A stretch of 55,040 bases of DNA from positions 1 to 55,040 of the forward strand of contig CAJJJM010000009.1 in assembly GCA_905187815.1 (NCBI GenBank), read 5' to 3'. The stretch comes from an uncultured Methanomassiliicoccaceae archaeon. GTDB lineage: Archaea; Thermoplasmatota; Thermoplasmata; Methanomassiliicoccales; Methanomethylophilaceae. Shown piece after piece: positions 38,957 through 47,821 of this stretch (positions within the stretch are counted from its first letter, which is position 1; each line of letters begins with the position of its first letter). A model generated the notes under the pieces. That model was not told the DNA's origin. It saw nothing but the letters and a program-made list of their open reading frames with translations, and made no database searches. Both the position numbers and the translations under genes were made by a program.

Positions 38957-40777
38957 TTACTCGGCGGACTGCTGGTTCTTCCTCTGCTGGGCCAGCATCC
39001 TCTTCGCTGCCTGGTTGCCCTTGGAGACGGCCTTGTTGAGCCACATGTGTGCCTTCTCGGCATCGGCCTCGACGCCGACACCGTCCATGTAGCATCTTCC
39101 GACGATAAACATCGCATCGTCGTCGCCGTTCTCTGCGGCACGGAGGTAGCTCTCGAACGGGGACTCCTCGGGCTTGAACTGGACCTTCTCCCCCGTGAGC
39201 CTCTCGACGATCTGCCTGGACAGGACGTGGCCGAGCTCGGCCGCGCGCTTGTACCATGCGATTGCCTGTTTCTCGTTCTTCTCCACGCCGATGCCGTTCT
39301 CGAGGCAGTAGCCGGCGTAGTACTGGCAGATCGCGTTGTCGTTCTTGGCCCCCTTGACGAACCACTCGTAGGCCTGCTTCTCGTCCTTGGCCACGCCCTC
39401 GCCTTCGAAGTATGCGTAGGCGACGTGGTACTGGGACTTGCCGAACCCGTTCTCGGCCAGCTTGAGGTGCATCTCGAACGCCTTGGCCGGGTCCTTCTTG
39501 GTTCCCCTGCCCTTGGCGTATGCCTCGGCGACGGAGAACTGGGCCTTCATGTAGTTGTCCTCGGCGGACCTGCTGAGCCAGATGAAGGCCTGCGAGTCGC
39601 TCTTGGAGACCCCGCGGCCCAGGGCGTAGGCGGTACCCACGTTGAAGCATGCGACGGAGTTGCCGTTTGCGGCGGACATCAGGTAGTACCTGAGGGCCAT
39701 CTTGCCGTCCTTCTTGACCCCGGACCCGTTGGCGTAGTTGTCACCGGTGACGAGCTGGGCGTATCCGTCGCCCAGGTCGGCGGCCCTCTTGAACCATGCG
39801 GCGGAGGTCTTGGTGTTCTTGGGAACCTGCCTCCCTTTGGCGTAGAGCTGTCCGAGCATGATCATGGCGTTGGGCTGGCCCATGTAGGAGGCCTTCTCCA
39901 GGAGGGAGAGCCCCCTGTCGCGGTTCTTGTCCACGCCGACCCCGCCCAGGTAGCACCTGGCGATGCCGTAGATTCCGTCCCTGCTGCCCCTTCCGCAGGC
40001 CGCGCAGTACCAGGCGTAGGAGGCGTTGTTGTCCTTCTCTACGCCGATGCCGTCCATGTAGCACCTTCCGAGGTTGTACATGCCCTCGGGAGCTCCGAGG
40101 TCCGCCATCTCCTGGTAGATCGCGTAGGCCTTTCCGTAGTCCCTCTCCACGCCGATGCCGTACTCGTAGCAGTCGGCGAGGCTGACGCAGGCGGGCGTGT
40201 AGCCCATCTCGGCCAGGGCGCTGAGCATCTCGACGCCCTTCGGCCTGTCGCGTCCGGTCCCCGTGCCGTTCAGGACGCAGAGCGCCTCGCGGTGCTTGGC
40301 CTCCATGTGTCCCGCCTCAGCCGCCTGCCTGTAGAGGGCGTAGGCGCCGGCGGGGTCGAAGTCCGTCCCGACGGCGAGCTCGGTGAGCCTGGCCAGGACG
40401 TAGGTGGCATCGGGGTCCTCCGGGGAGGATCTGGATTTAAAATATTCATAAACACAGCCGTCTTCCGGCGTATCGTGCGTTTCGTAGTAGTCGGACAGGG
40501 CCGCATATGCGTCGAAGCCGCCTTTGATCGCGGAGCGGAAGAGCCACATGGGCGCTTCGGAGGGATCCTCCGCTGCAGCGATTCCGTTGGCGTAGCAGTG
40601 GCCCACCACGAACTCCGCCCCTGGGTGTCCCAGCCTGGCGGCGCGGAGGTACCATTCGAACGCGGCGGATTCGTCCGCATCGGTCCCTTCTCCGATCGCA
40701 AACCTCTGCCCAAGCTCGAAGCAGGACTGCACGTCCCCTGCCTCGGCCTTGGAAATCAACTGCTCTAAGGTTTCCAT
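38957..40777 (-). CDS. Sel1-repeat protein
   Basis: The 606-residue protein consists of about fifteen Sel1-type repeats of roughly 36 residues, with the hallmark AxxxLGxxYxxGxGVxKDxxxAxxWYxxAA, for example MYNLGRCYMDGIGVEKDNNA and QYYAGYCLENGIGVEKNEKQ. It has no signal peptide or membrane segment, so it is probably a cytosolic scaffold. Sel1 proteins assemble partner proteins and in bacteria often act in signalling or host interaction. The partner is unknown. The final 20 residues are Gln/Arg-rich. Confidence 0.9.
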   Translation of the reverse strand: METLEQLISKAEAGDVQSCFELGQRFAIGEGTDADESAAFEWYLRAARLGHPGAEFVVGHCYANGIAAAEDPSEAPMWLFRSAIKGGFDAYAALSDYYETHDTPEDGCVYEYFKSRSSPEDPDATYVLARLTELAVGTDFDPAGAYALYRQAAEAGHMEAKHREALCVLNGTGTGRDRPKGVEMLSALAEMGYTPACVSLADCYEYGIGVERDYGKAYAIYQEMADLGAPEGMYNLGRCYMDGIGVEKDNNASYAWYCAACGRGSRDGIYGIARCYLGGVGVDKNRDRGLSLLEKASYMGQPNAMIMLGQLYAKGRQVPKNTKTSAAWFKRAADLGDGYAQLVTGDNYANGSGVKKDGKMALRYYLMSAANGNSVACFNVGTAYALGRGVSKSDSQAFIWLSRSAEDNYMKAQFSVAEAYAKGRGTKKDPAKAFEMHLKLAENGFGKSQYHVAYAYFEGEGVAKDEKQAYEWFVKGAKNDNAICQYYAGYCLENGIGVEKNEKQAIAWYKRAAELGHVLSRQIVERLTGEKVQFKPEESPFESYLRAAENGDDDAMFIVGRCYMDGVGVEADAEKAHMWLNKAVSKGNQAAKRMLAQQRKNQQSAE

Positions 40778-40809
40778 TGCGCTCCGCGATACTTTATCAC
40801 ATATTAAAA

Positions 40810-40848
40810 GGGGCTCTTCGGGATTGAGGGTAGATAGCCCCGAATCCC
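40810..40848 (-). other. Possible transposon end/omega-RNA structure 3' of tnpB
   Basis: Directly after the tnpB stop, GGGGCT (40810-40815) can pair with AGCCCC (40836-40841). Alternatively TTCGGG (40817-40822) pairs with CCCGAA (40839-40844), or GGGATT with AATCCC (40843-40848). Competing hairpins at this place are typical of IS200/IS605-type right ends, which in TnpB systems are transcribed as the guide RNA. Element boundaries were not located. Confidence 0.4.
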
Positions 40849-40861
40849 ATGTCGTCCGGTG

Positions 40862-42046
40862 TCATCCGGACGGTTCTGCGGATCCCCGCAGGGTTCCCAT
40901 GCCGGAACCCAGGATGTTCAGAGCCGCGTTATGATCGCGGTCCATCTCGAGCCCGCACCGCGGGCACGAGAACACCCTCAATGACAGAGGCATCTTCTCA
41001 CCAACATGTCCGCAGCACGAGCATCTGCGGGTGGTGTACGCCGGATCTACCTTGACAAGGGGGATGCAGGCCCTCTCAGCCTTAGCCTCCACCTTTCTCA
41101 CAAGGGTGCCCAGGGCGGCCTCCGTGAACAGCTTCCTTCTCGGAGCGGGACTGTTGTCCCGCTCGATCATCCTCCTCAGCCTGAGGTCCTCCAGGATCAC
41201 GGCCGAATGACCGGAGACCATACGGTCCGCCACCTCGTCCAAGTATCCGTCGCGTCTGCGACGGATCCTCTCGTGCAGAACGGAGAGACGTCTCTGCTTC
41301 TTCCTGCGCTTTGGTCCGTCCTCCATCGATGCAATCTGCCTTTGGAGCCTGGCGATCTCGTTCTCGTGTCTGGCGTAGAGGTCGGGGGCCCCGATCCTCT
41401 CCCCTTTGGAATCCGTGATGATGTCGCACAGCCCGAGGTCGTAGGCCTCGGGCTCTGCGGGATCGGACAGGTCGATCTCGCTGCGGTATCTCCTGTCGAC
41501 CTCGAATGTTATGTGCACGTACCATCTGCCGCTCCCCTTGCGGACGATCCTGGCAGTCACGATCCTCCCGCCCTCCGGTCTGTGAAGTTTGCGGTTTCTG
41601 TCGAGGTTCCCGCATCTAAGCTTCATCCACTTCCCAAAGACGATGCGCCTGCCGTCGAACTTCACGCCCTTCGGATCGAAGGCCAGGGAGCGGTACCTGG
41701 ATTCTGATTTGAAGCGAGGGAGGCGCAGCTCTCCGGACCTCGCCGAGAGCCTCGCGAAGCTGGTCATCGCCGCGTGCACCCTCAGGGGCGCGTCCCTGAG
41801 AGTGAACACGGCCACCGACACCAGCCCGATATCCCGGCCCCTCATCACGGTGATCGCCTTGTTCATCTCCCGGGGGGTCGGGAACCTGTCCCCCTCCATG
41901 ATGTCGGCGATGCTCTCCGCGAGGAAATGGTTGTACAGTCCGCGGACCACGCCGAGCGTCCTCAGGAGCTCGCGCTCCTGGTCGACGTTCGGGTATGCTG
42001 GATACACGATGGTGACGTGCCCCTTGTCCGCAGATCCCTCCTCCAT
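40862..42046 (-). CDS. tnpB: TnpB, IS200/IS605-family OrfB (RNA-guided nuclease family), no TnpA
   Basis: The 394-residue protein has the TnpB plan: an N-terminal helical region, then a split RuvC-like nuclease with the first Asp in AYDLGLCDIITDSKG, the Glu in AVILEDLRLRRM and the last Asp in MDRDHNAALNIL, with a zinc ribbon (CSCCGH ... CPRCG) between. The catalytic residues are intact. Such proteins cut DNA beside a short target motif using an RNA from the element's right end. No TnpA transposase lies nearby, so it is an IS1341-like, non-autonomous or domesticated copy. ATG 42046 is preceded by GGTGGAG. Confidence 0.9.
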   Translation of the reverse strand: MEEGSADKGHVTIVYPAYPNVDQERELLRTLGVVRGLYNHFLAESIADIMEGDRFPTPREMNKAITVMRGRDIGLVSVAVFTLRDAPLRVHAAMTSFARLSARSGELRLPRFKSESRYRSLAFDPKGVKFDGRRIVFGKWMKLRCGNLDRNRKLHRPEGGRIVTARIVRKGSGRWYVHITFEVDRRYRSEIDLSDPAEPEAYDLGLCDIITDSKGERIGAPDLYARHENEIARLQRQIASMEDGPKRRKKQRRLSVLHERIRRRRDGYLDEVADRMVSGHSAVILEDLRLRRMIERDNSPAPRRKLFTEAALGTLVRKVEAKAERACIPLVKVDPAYTTRRCSCCGHVGEKMPLSLRVFSCPRCGLEMDRDHNAALNILGSGMGTLRGSAEPSG

Positions 42047-42291
42047 GAAATCTCCACCGTCCGTCCGGCATATTAGCTTCACAGGGGGGTCACCGAAAAT
42101 CCCCTCCCCTACTGGAACGTCTGGCTATGTTCGGGACGGACCGTAAACCCCCTTGATGGATCGGTCTCCAGCACCAGCCCGCGACGGACGTCGGAGACCA
42201 TCCGTGACACGGGATCGAGGCAATCTACCCATAATTCCGAAGAGCCTTAAAAGGTCGGTGAGGCCCCTCGGGGCCCCTGGAAGCTGGCTAT

Positions 42292-43620
42292 TCAGCTCCC
42301 TTCCGCCGCCCTCACGAGCTCCACGCCCACGGGCGGGTCCTCGGGGCGCTTCTCGACGGAGAAGACGAGCAGCACCACGGCGACGATGGCGAAGAGCGCC
42401 ATGATCCCCCAGAGTACGGTGAAGTTGTCCAGGGTGTATGCAGTCCCAACTATCGCTCCGGAGATGGTGGTGCAAATGCTGGCACCCAGGAACAGGAAGA
42501 TGTTGGTCCCGGAGACCGCGGTCCCTGCGACGGCGATCGGGTACCATTCCTTCACCTGGGTGAAGCTCAGTGTCATGAACCCGCCGAAGAACCCGAAGGC
42601 GAAGCTGACCGCGAACCAGAACCAGTAGCTCTGGACCTCCCCGGCGAAGGCGAAGATGATGACCCAGAGGGCCGCGAAAACGGTGGTCCCGTAGATCATG
42701 GCCTTCCTCTTGGAACGGATGATCCCGCGGGTCGTCATCGCTCCGATGGCCAGCGTGCTGAGGATCTTACCGATACCCAGGACGGTGACCATCCAGGATG
42801 CGGAGAGGACGAATCCGTACACGCTGTTGAAGTACGTGACGGCCCAGGTGCCCTGGAACGTCATTATGGTGCCGTACACGAGGAAGTACGCCAGCGCGCA
42901 GGTCCAGAACTTCCTGCCGCCGGAGAACACGATCCTCAGCCCCTGGAGGACTGGGATCCTGGCCGCGGAGGACTCGACCGCCTGGACGCCCCTCTCGCTG
43001 AGCTCCACATCCTCGACCGAGGGCAGGCCCCTGTCGGAGGGATGGTTGCGGACGATCACGGCGCAGAGCACCGCGAGGATCAGGGTGATGAGGCCGAGGA
43101 CGAGGAAGACCTCCCTCCAGCCAAGGGCGTCGGCCAGGAGCTCGAGGGGTCCGGTCGCGGCGATGGCGCCGACGTTGCCGACCGCGATGACTATGCCGCT
43201 GAGGACGGCGAAGTCCGCCTTGGGGAACCACACCGAGACGAGCTTCATGAGCGGTACGTAGACGATCGCCATTCCCGCGGCGATCATCACCTTTCCAAGG
43301 ACGATCATCCAGAATTCGGTGCCCACGCAGGTGATCAGCGATCCTATGGATGCGATCAGCAGGAAGACGGTCGCGGCGGCTCTGGGTCCGAACCTGTCGG
43401 CCATGACCCCCGACGGGATCTGCATGGCGGTGTATGTCCAGTAGTAGACGCTGCTGAGGATCCCGATGGACCCTCCCACGTCGACGACGATGTCCTGTCC
43501 CACGACGCTTACCGAGATGCGGTGGAAGTAGACGAAGAAGTAGCCGATGGTCAGAACGGCGAATATCGCCCATCTGTGACGGCGAAGCGCTTTGAGCGCA
43601 TCATTCGTGAAACCAGTCAT
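42292..43620 (-). CDS. MFS transporter, GlpT/organophosphate-anion family-like
   Basis: The 442-residue protein has twelve hydrophobic segments: RWAIFAVLTIGYFFVYFHRIS in helix 1, YWTYTAMQIPSGVMADRFGPR (helix 2 and motif A), and WREVFLVLGLITL in helix 5. YFFVYFHRIS and the overall layout resemble the phosphate/hexuronate (ACS/GlpT-like) families. The substrate is unknown. ATG 43620 follows closely a 13-base inverted repeat that brackets a TATA-like element, which suggests tight regulation and a leaderless message. Confidence 0.85.
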   Translation of the reverse strand: MTGFTNDALKALRRHRWAIFAVLTIGYFFVYFHRISVSVVGQDIVVDVGGSIGILSSVYYWTYTAMQIPSGVMADRFGPRAAATVFLLIASIGSLITCVGTEFWMIVLGKVMIAAGMAIVYVPLMKLVSVWFPKADFAVLSGIVIAVGNVGAIAATGPLELLADALGWREVFLVLGLITLILAVLCAVIVRNHPSDRGLPSVEDVELSERGVQAVESSAARIPVLQGLRIVFSGGRKFWTCALAYFLVYGTIMTFQGTWAVTYFNSVYGFVLSASWMVTVLGIGKILSTLAIGAMTTRGIIRSKRKAMIYGTTVFAALWVIIFAFAGEVQSYWFWFAVSFAFGFFGGFMTLSFTQVKEWYPIAVAGTAVSGTNIFLFLGASICTTISGAIVGTAYTLDNFTVLWGIMALFAIVAVVLLVFSVEKRPEDPPVGVELVRAAEGS

Positions 43621-43624
43621 TGCG

Positions 43625-43670
43625 ACGTCCGACAGGGTGCCTGTATATGAACGGAACCCCTGTCGGACGT
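43625..43670 (-). promoter_or_regulatory. 13-bp inverted repeat bracketing the TATA box of the MFS gene
   Basis: ACGTCCGACAGGG (43625-43637) and CCCTGTCGGACGT (43658-43670) are perfectly complementary, separated by 20 bases. On the minus strand the spacer holds TCATATACA (43643-43650), about 27 bases before the ATG at 43620. A regulator bound to both arms would cover the core promoter. If instead transcribed, it would form a strong hairpin. Confidence 0.55.
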
Positions 43671-43697
43671 TAATTTTATTCGGATGGGAATATCGGT

Positions 43698-44009
43698 TTA
43701 TTCCGATTGCCTCTCTCCCCTGTTCCTGTCGATGGCCATGTTCCTGAAGTACACGATGATCCCGATCAAGACCAGGATGAAGTCGAAGATGTAGAACGCC
43801 ATCACGTAGTTGAACGTCCCGTCCACGAAGACCTCGTCGTTGACGACCTTGTTCAGCATCCCGCATACGTATCCGATCTCGACAATGACCATGAACGGAA
43901 GGCTCGTCCCCACGGTCGTCCTCGCCTTGTACGCCTTGTATATGTTGGCGGGCCAGGCGGCGGCGAAGCAGAGGAGCATCCCGACCTCGAATATACCCGT
44001 AAGCATCAT
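43698..44009 (-). CDS. PQ-loop/SemiSWEET-like small membrane protein
   Basis: The 103-residue protein has three hydrophobic helices with AAWPANIYKAYKARTTVGTSLPFM, close to the PQ-loop motif (WPxxxxxxYRxxSxxGxS), as in half-SWEET transporters that dimerise into sugar or amino-acid channels. Its ATG overlaps the end of the DUF362 gene, so it is coupled to it. The substrate is unknown. Confidence 0.7.
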   Translation of the reverse strand: MMLTGIFEVGMLLCFAAAWPANIYKAYKARTTVGTSLPFMVIVEIGYVCGMLNKVVNDEVFVDGTFNYVMAFYIFDFILVLIGIIVYFRNMAIDRNRGERQSE

Positions 44010-45112
44010 CTCACCTCCACGATCTCGTAGTCGCTGCTTCCGAACCCCATCCTCTCCGCGTGCTCGAAGGTGCTCTGCCAGCGGGTGGAGGGCTGGACGC
44101 AGCTGAAGATGTCCGCGGGCTTCCTGCCGTTGCAGTTGGCGTACAGCAGCGACCCCGGTATCATGGGCTGCTTCTGGACCAGGTCGATGCATGCCCTGTC
44201 CAGCGCGACGGGGTCGAAGGACGCCAGTATCCCCACGTTCGGGACGACGGGCATGTCGTTCTCGCCGTGGCAGTCGCAGAACGGGGACACGTCGCAGATT
44301 ATCGATATGTGGAAGCTGGGCTTGTCCTTGACCGCGGCCATAGCGTACTCGACGATCTTGCAGTTCAGGACGTCGGGCGCCTCGTCGTACACAGGCTCGA
44401 TGGCGTCGAACGGGCAGACGGCTATGCACCTGCCGCATCCCACGCACCTGTCCTGGTCAATGGAGGCCTTGCCGTCGATGGAGATCGCTGATTCGGCGCA
44501 GAACCCGAGGCACCTGCCGCAGGACCTGCACTGGTCGGGGTCGACGCTGGGCTTCCCGGCGGCGTGCATCTCCAGCTTCCCCCTGCGGGACCCGCATCCC
44601 ATGGCCAGGTTCTTCAGCGCCCCGCCGAAGCCCGCCTGCTCGTGGCACTTGAAGTGCGACAGGGTGATGATGACGTCGGAGTCGGCTATGGCGCGTCCGA
44701 TCTTGGCGCTCCTCACGTACTCCCCGTCGATGGGTATCTCCACATCGTCCGTTCCCTTCAGGCCGTCGGCGATGATGATCTGGCACCCGGTGGTCATCGG
44801 GCCGAACCCGTTCAGGTTGGCGGTGTCCATGTGTTCCAGGGCGTGCTTCCTCCTGCCCACGTACAGCGTGTTGCAGTCGGTGAGGAATGGCATGCCCCCG
44901 TTCTCCCTGACGATGTCGGCAACGACCTTGGTGTAGTTGGGCCTGAGGAAGGACAGGTTGCCGTACTCGCCGAAGTGCATCTTGATGGCTACGAACTTCC
45001 TCTCCATGTCGATGTCGCAGATCCCGGCGGCGCGGACCACCCTCCCGAGCTTGTCCAGGAGGCTGTCGCCCACCTTGCAGTTCATGTCGCTGAAGTAGAC
45101 CTTGGAGCCCAT
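44006..45112 (-). CDS. DUF362 protein with two [4Fe-4S] ferredoxin motifs
   Basis: The 368-residue protein has the DUF362 core (KFVAIKMHFGEYGNLSFLRP, NGGMPFLTDCNTLYVGRR, DVIITLSHFKCHEQAGFGGALKNLAMG) with two CxxCxxCxxxC motifs (CRSCGRCLGFC and CVGCGRCIAVC) inserted at about residues 183-235, then CDCHGENDMPVVPNVGILAS. The family is common in anaerobes; its function is unknown but electron transfer is likely. The ATG at 45112 is the natural start (MGSKVYFSD). It leads a two-gene operon with the PQ-loop protein. Confidence 0.88.
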   Translation of the reverse strand: MGSKVYFSDMNCKVGDSLLDKLGRVVRAAGICDIDMERKFVAIKMHFGEYGNLSFLRPNYTKVVADIVRENGGMPFLTDCNTLYVGRRKHALEHMDTANLNGFGPMTTGCQIIIADGLKGTDDVEIPIDGEYVRSAKIGRAIADSDVIITLSHFKCHEQAGFGGALKNLAMGCGSRRGKLEMHAAGKPSVDPDQCRSCGRCLGFCAESAISIDGKASIDQDRCVGCGRCIAVCPFDAIEPVYDEAPDVLNCKIVEYAMAAVKDKPSFHISIICDVSPFCDCHGENDMPVVPNVGILASFDPVALDRACIDLVQKQPMIPGSLLYANCNGRKPADIFSCVQPSTRWQSTFEHAERMGFGSSDYEIVEVR

Positions 45113-45320
45113 GAGACTCGGATTGGGACCTCCGTAAAAACCTTTTGCGACCAACACGCATCCGTAGCCTACTGATGTCGGAAATCCGGTGCCGGAGACA
45201 TGATACTATATATAATGACGGCAGGGGGACACATGGGCGTCCAATGTATCTCTGACGGGACAACGGCCAGGGTCAGTTTCAAATAGGGTATTCAGATGCA
45301 CGCGTCAGCGGGAGACCGCG

Positions 45321-45755
45321 GTGATAAAGATGTACAGCATGAGCCATTGTTCAGGCCCACTCCTCAGCGACGAGGACTCGATCAAGAAATACAACGACGA
45401 GAGCCAGTGGGGCTTGCATATAGCCATCGACCTCGGAGAATGCGACCACGAGAAGATCTCCGACGGCGAATACATCAAGCAGTTCGCCATAGACCTGGCG
45501 GACCACATCCACATGAAGAGATACGGCGAGCCCATCGCCGTCAGGTTCGGGGCGGAGCCCAAGGTGGAGGGCTACTCGCTCATCCAGCTGATCGAGACCT
45601 CCTGCATCTCCGGCCACTTCGCCGAGGACACCGACAGGGCGTTCATCGACGTCTTCTCCTGCAGGGAGTACCCCCCGGAGGCCACCGCCCAGTACTGCAA
45701 GGAGTACTTCGGTGCCAAGAGGATGGAGTACGCCACCCTCTTCAGGAACATCTGA
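45321..45755 (+). CDS. S-adenosylmethionine decarboxylase-like protein
   Basis: The 144-residue protein has the end of the SpeD fold: IAVRFGAEPKVEGYSLIQLIETSCISGHFAEDTDRAFIDVFSC, where bacterial SpeD has ESHxxxHTWPExGYAAVDVFTC. The self-cleaving serine of SpeD, which becomes pyruvoyl, is not clearly in place (the stretch reads ETSCISGHF), so decarboxylase activity is uncertain. Related short archaeal proteins are known without assigned function. I use GTG 45321 because GGGAG lies upstream at a good distance; ATG 45330 is the alternative. Confidence 0.6.
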   Translation: MIKMYSMSHCSGPLLSDEDSIKKYNDESQWGLHIAIDLGECDHEKISDGEYIKQFAIDLADHIHMKRYGEPIAVRFGAEPKVEGYSLIQLIETSCISGHFAEDTDRAFIDVFSCREYPPEATAQYCKEYFGAKRMEYATLFRNI

Positions 45756-45814
45756 ACCTTCTCAAATCCAGGGGCCCCGTGCCCCCTTATATAATTCTAC
45801 GATTTGGAGCGCGC

Positions 45815-46342
45815 ATGGACCTGTCCGACGCCTCCTCGCGCTTGGCACGCGGCCGTTCGATTCTGTTCTCACCCGACAGCCCCTGCCTCCGCGAGTTGTC
45901 CGGGAGGCTCTCGTCAGCGGACAGGCGCACAGTGGTCCTCTGGGCGTTGGACAACGCCGGCAGGGTCGCCGCCGAGCTGGGGGCATCCCATCCAGAGGAT
46001 CCTAGGCCCGCGGTGGCAGTGTCGGCCAGCACCTCCTGGTCCATGGGCGATGTCAAGATGCCCATCGCCAGGCGGGCGATACTGGACGTCCATGCGATGG
46101 CCCGGGAGATGCCCGACCCCGCGGACGCCGCGCTCTGCCATGCCGTCGGTCAGGGATGCTCCTGCGTCCACACGCCCGGGCACGCGATGGGCCTCCCCGT
46201 GTACGAGCTCACCGCCGCGTACCTGAGGGACGGAGGGGATTCGTCACCCATCGAACGCATCGTGGACATCTACCTGGACTCTCTGTATGTGGCGGTGTCC
46301 GACGTCGGGAGGCCGAGGAGATGGGCAGGGTTCCTGTCCTGA
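45815..46342 (+). CDS. Imm-5-like putative immunity protein
   Basis: The 175-residue helical protein shows the pattern of putative immunity proteins: WALDNAGRVAAEL, HPEDPRPAVAVSAS, SWSMGDVKMPIARRAILDVHA and GHAMGLPVYELTAAYL, where the Imm-5 group has W-x-C-A, DxRPxxAI, W and conserved H-A. Such proteins usually neutralise polymorphic toxins, but no toxin gene is nearby. CTTATATAATT at 45787-45797 lies about 25 bases before the ATG at 45815, so the message may be leaderless. Confidence 0.45.
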   Translation: MDLSDASSRLARGRSILFSPDSPCLRELSGRLSSADRRTVVLWALDNAGRVAAELGASHPEDPRPAVAVSASTSWSMGDVKMPIARRAILDVHAMAREMPDPADAALCHAVGQGCSCVHTPGHAMGLPVYELTAAYLRDGGDSSPIERIVDIYLDSLYVAVSDVGRPRRWAGFLS

Positions 46343-46572
46343 CCATTGTGATGGTCGGAAGATGATATCGTTTTCCTAATTGTGATAGACATCATCTATT
46401 TTTTCCTCGAAAAAACATCGATTTTCGACGAATCCAGCACAAAGATTGTGGGAATCGTTATCTATCGCAAATGATTTTAGGTAATTTGAAGTGGCGTTTT
46501 ATCCTATTTAGGATTAAATTGGCGCACAGTATTAAATGCCAGCCGCGTGCATCTTGTCCACGGTGTCATACC
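46343..46572. promoter_or_regulatory. AT-rich gap with promoter of the ABC importer operon
   Basis: No gene is supported. A T-run (46399-46404) may end transcription of the immunity-like gene. TCGAAAA (46407-46413) pairs with TTTTCGA (46422-46428). AGTATTAAATG at 46528-46538 is a TATA-like element predicting a start near 46560, just before the ATG at 46573. Confidence 0.4.
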
Positions 46573-47811
46573 ATGGATAAAAAGATCCTTGCAGTTGTCG
46601 CCGTCGTAATCATCGTCGTTGCAGCGGTAGGAGTCTACTTCGCTGTTTCCGACAGAGAGGCGGAAGACAAAGAGATCAACATCATCGGCAGGGTCAACAC
46701 GGACGGTTCAGCCATCGTGGCCAAACCGTCTGTTGATGTCAACGCGCTGATGGAGATTCAGACAGGAACGTATGATGGAGATGAGCCAAGCGTTTACGAC
46801 GAGGCTAACAACCAGACCTACATCTTCCACGTGGAAGCATGGGGCGGAATGATCGTCGGTACTCCTGGAGTCAATGCGATCCAACAGATTCAGATGCAGG
46901 ATTTCGTCACCAACACCCTTGGGCTTCAGTACCTGCCGTACAGTGTCGGTACATCGATTGATGAGAGTACTGTTTACTACAACTATTCCATCAACTCCTA
47001 TGACAAGATGGCAAACACCGAGGAGGTTCAGATCGTCATCATGTGGGAGCCTCAGTGTGCGCTCGCCAACATCGAGGGCGGCTACACAATCATGATCACG
47101 ACAAATGTGCTGTTCCCCGGACACACATGCTGCGTCCTCGCAGGTTCACACTCCTGGATGAGCAGTCACGAGAATGAGACCGTCAGGTTCCTCGCCGCAT
47201 ACAACACTGCTGTCGAGCAGATGAACAAGGTCATCGCCGAGAAGGATACAAATCCCGAGGCCTACAACGAGCTGATGACCATCGCTGTCAACAACATCAG
47301 CTTCCCGGCAGGAACCTCCCCCGAGGAGAAGGAACAGATCATCGAGAAGGCATGGGAGATCGTCGTCTACAAGTCCTGTGATGACATCTCTGCCGCCGAC
47401 CCCTTGTCCCAGCTGAAGACCGACATAGCCGATCTCGTCGATGATCTGTACGCGAACGGAAACATCTCCAAGAACGCGACCGACCTCGGATTCGAGTCTT
47501 CCCAGGCCTTCGCTGAGAAGTATGTCGACAGCAGTTACATCCAGCAGGCTGCAGACTACCAGCTCACTGGTGACGAATCCACAGTGAACATCACCGTGGC
47601 GGTCATCAGCGGAGATATCCACCAGCTCGCCATCCACTATGCCATGGCGATGAACATCTTCGAGGAGTATGGAATCAACATCACGCTGTCCCAGCAGCCC
47701 AACGGAGACGGAGTGGCAGTTGCGCTCGAGAATGGTTCTGCCCAGATCGGTTTCATCGGGGCCCCTCCGATGACCATTAAGGTTATTAACAGTGAGTATG
47801 TGACTGCATGA
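46573..47811 (+). CDS. ABC importer substrate-binding protein, apparently circularly permuted
   Basis: The 412-residue protein has an N-terminal membrane anchor (ILAVVAVVIIVVAAVGVYFAV). In NMT1/SsuA/TauA-type binding proteins, a strand like ITVAVISGDIHQLAIHYAMA comes first and VNTDGSAIV comes after the first lobe. Here VNTDGSAIVAKP is at about residues 41-52 and the first-lobe sequence (ITVAVISGDIHQL to GFIGAPPMTIKVINS) lies at the very end, residues about 338-408. The intervening part (EAWGGMIVGTPGVNAIQQIQ, MWEPQCALANIEGGY) follows normal order. This is what a circular permutation would give. Nitrate, sulfonate, taurine or thiamine-precursor ligands are typical of the family. Two permease-ATPase genes follow directly. 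Confidence 0.7.
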   Translation: MDKKILAVVAVVIIVVAAVGVYFAVSDREAEDKEINIIGRVNTDGSAIVAKPSVDVNALMEIQTGTYDGDEPSVYDEANNQTYIFHVEAWGGMIVGTPGVNAIQQIQMQDFVTNTLGLQYLPYSVGTSIDESTVYYNYSINSYDKMANTEEVQIVIMWEPQCALANIEGGYTIMITTNVLFPGHTCCVLAGSHSWMSSHENETVRFLAAYNTAVEQMNKVIAEKDTNPEAYNELMTIAVNNISFPAGTSPEEKEQIIEKAWEIVVYKSCDDISAADPLSQLKTDIADLVDDLYANGNISKNATDLGFESSQAFAEKYVDSSYIQQAADYQLTGDESTVNITVAVISGDIHQLAIHYAMAMNIFEEYGINITLSQQPNGDGVAVALENGSAQIGFIGAPPMTIKVINSEYVTA

Positions 47812-47821
47812 GGTAATAGCC

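Noticed and set aside
39047..40768. 573-residue rightward frame
   Set aside because: Antisense shadow of the Sel1-repeat gene; its periodicity reflects the repeats on the other strand.
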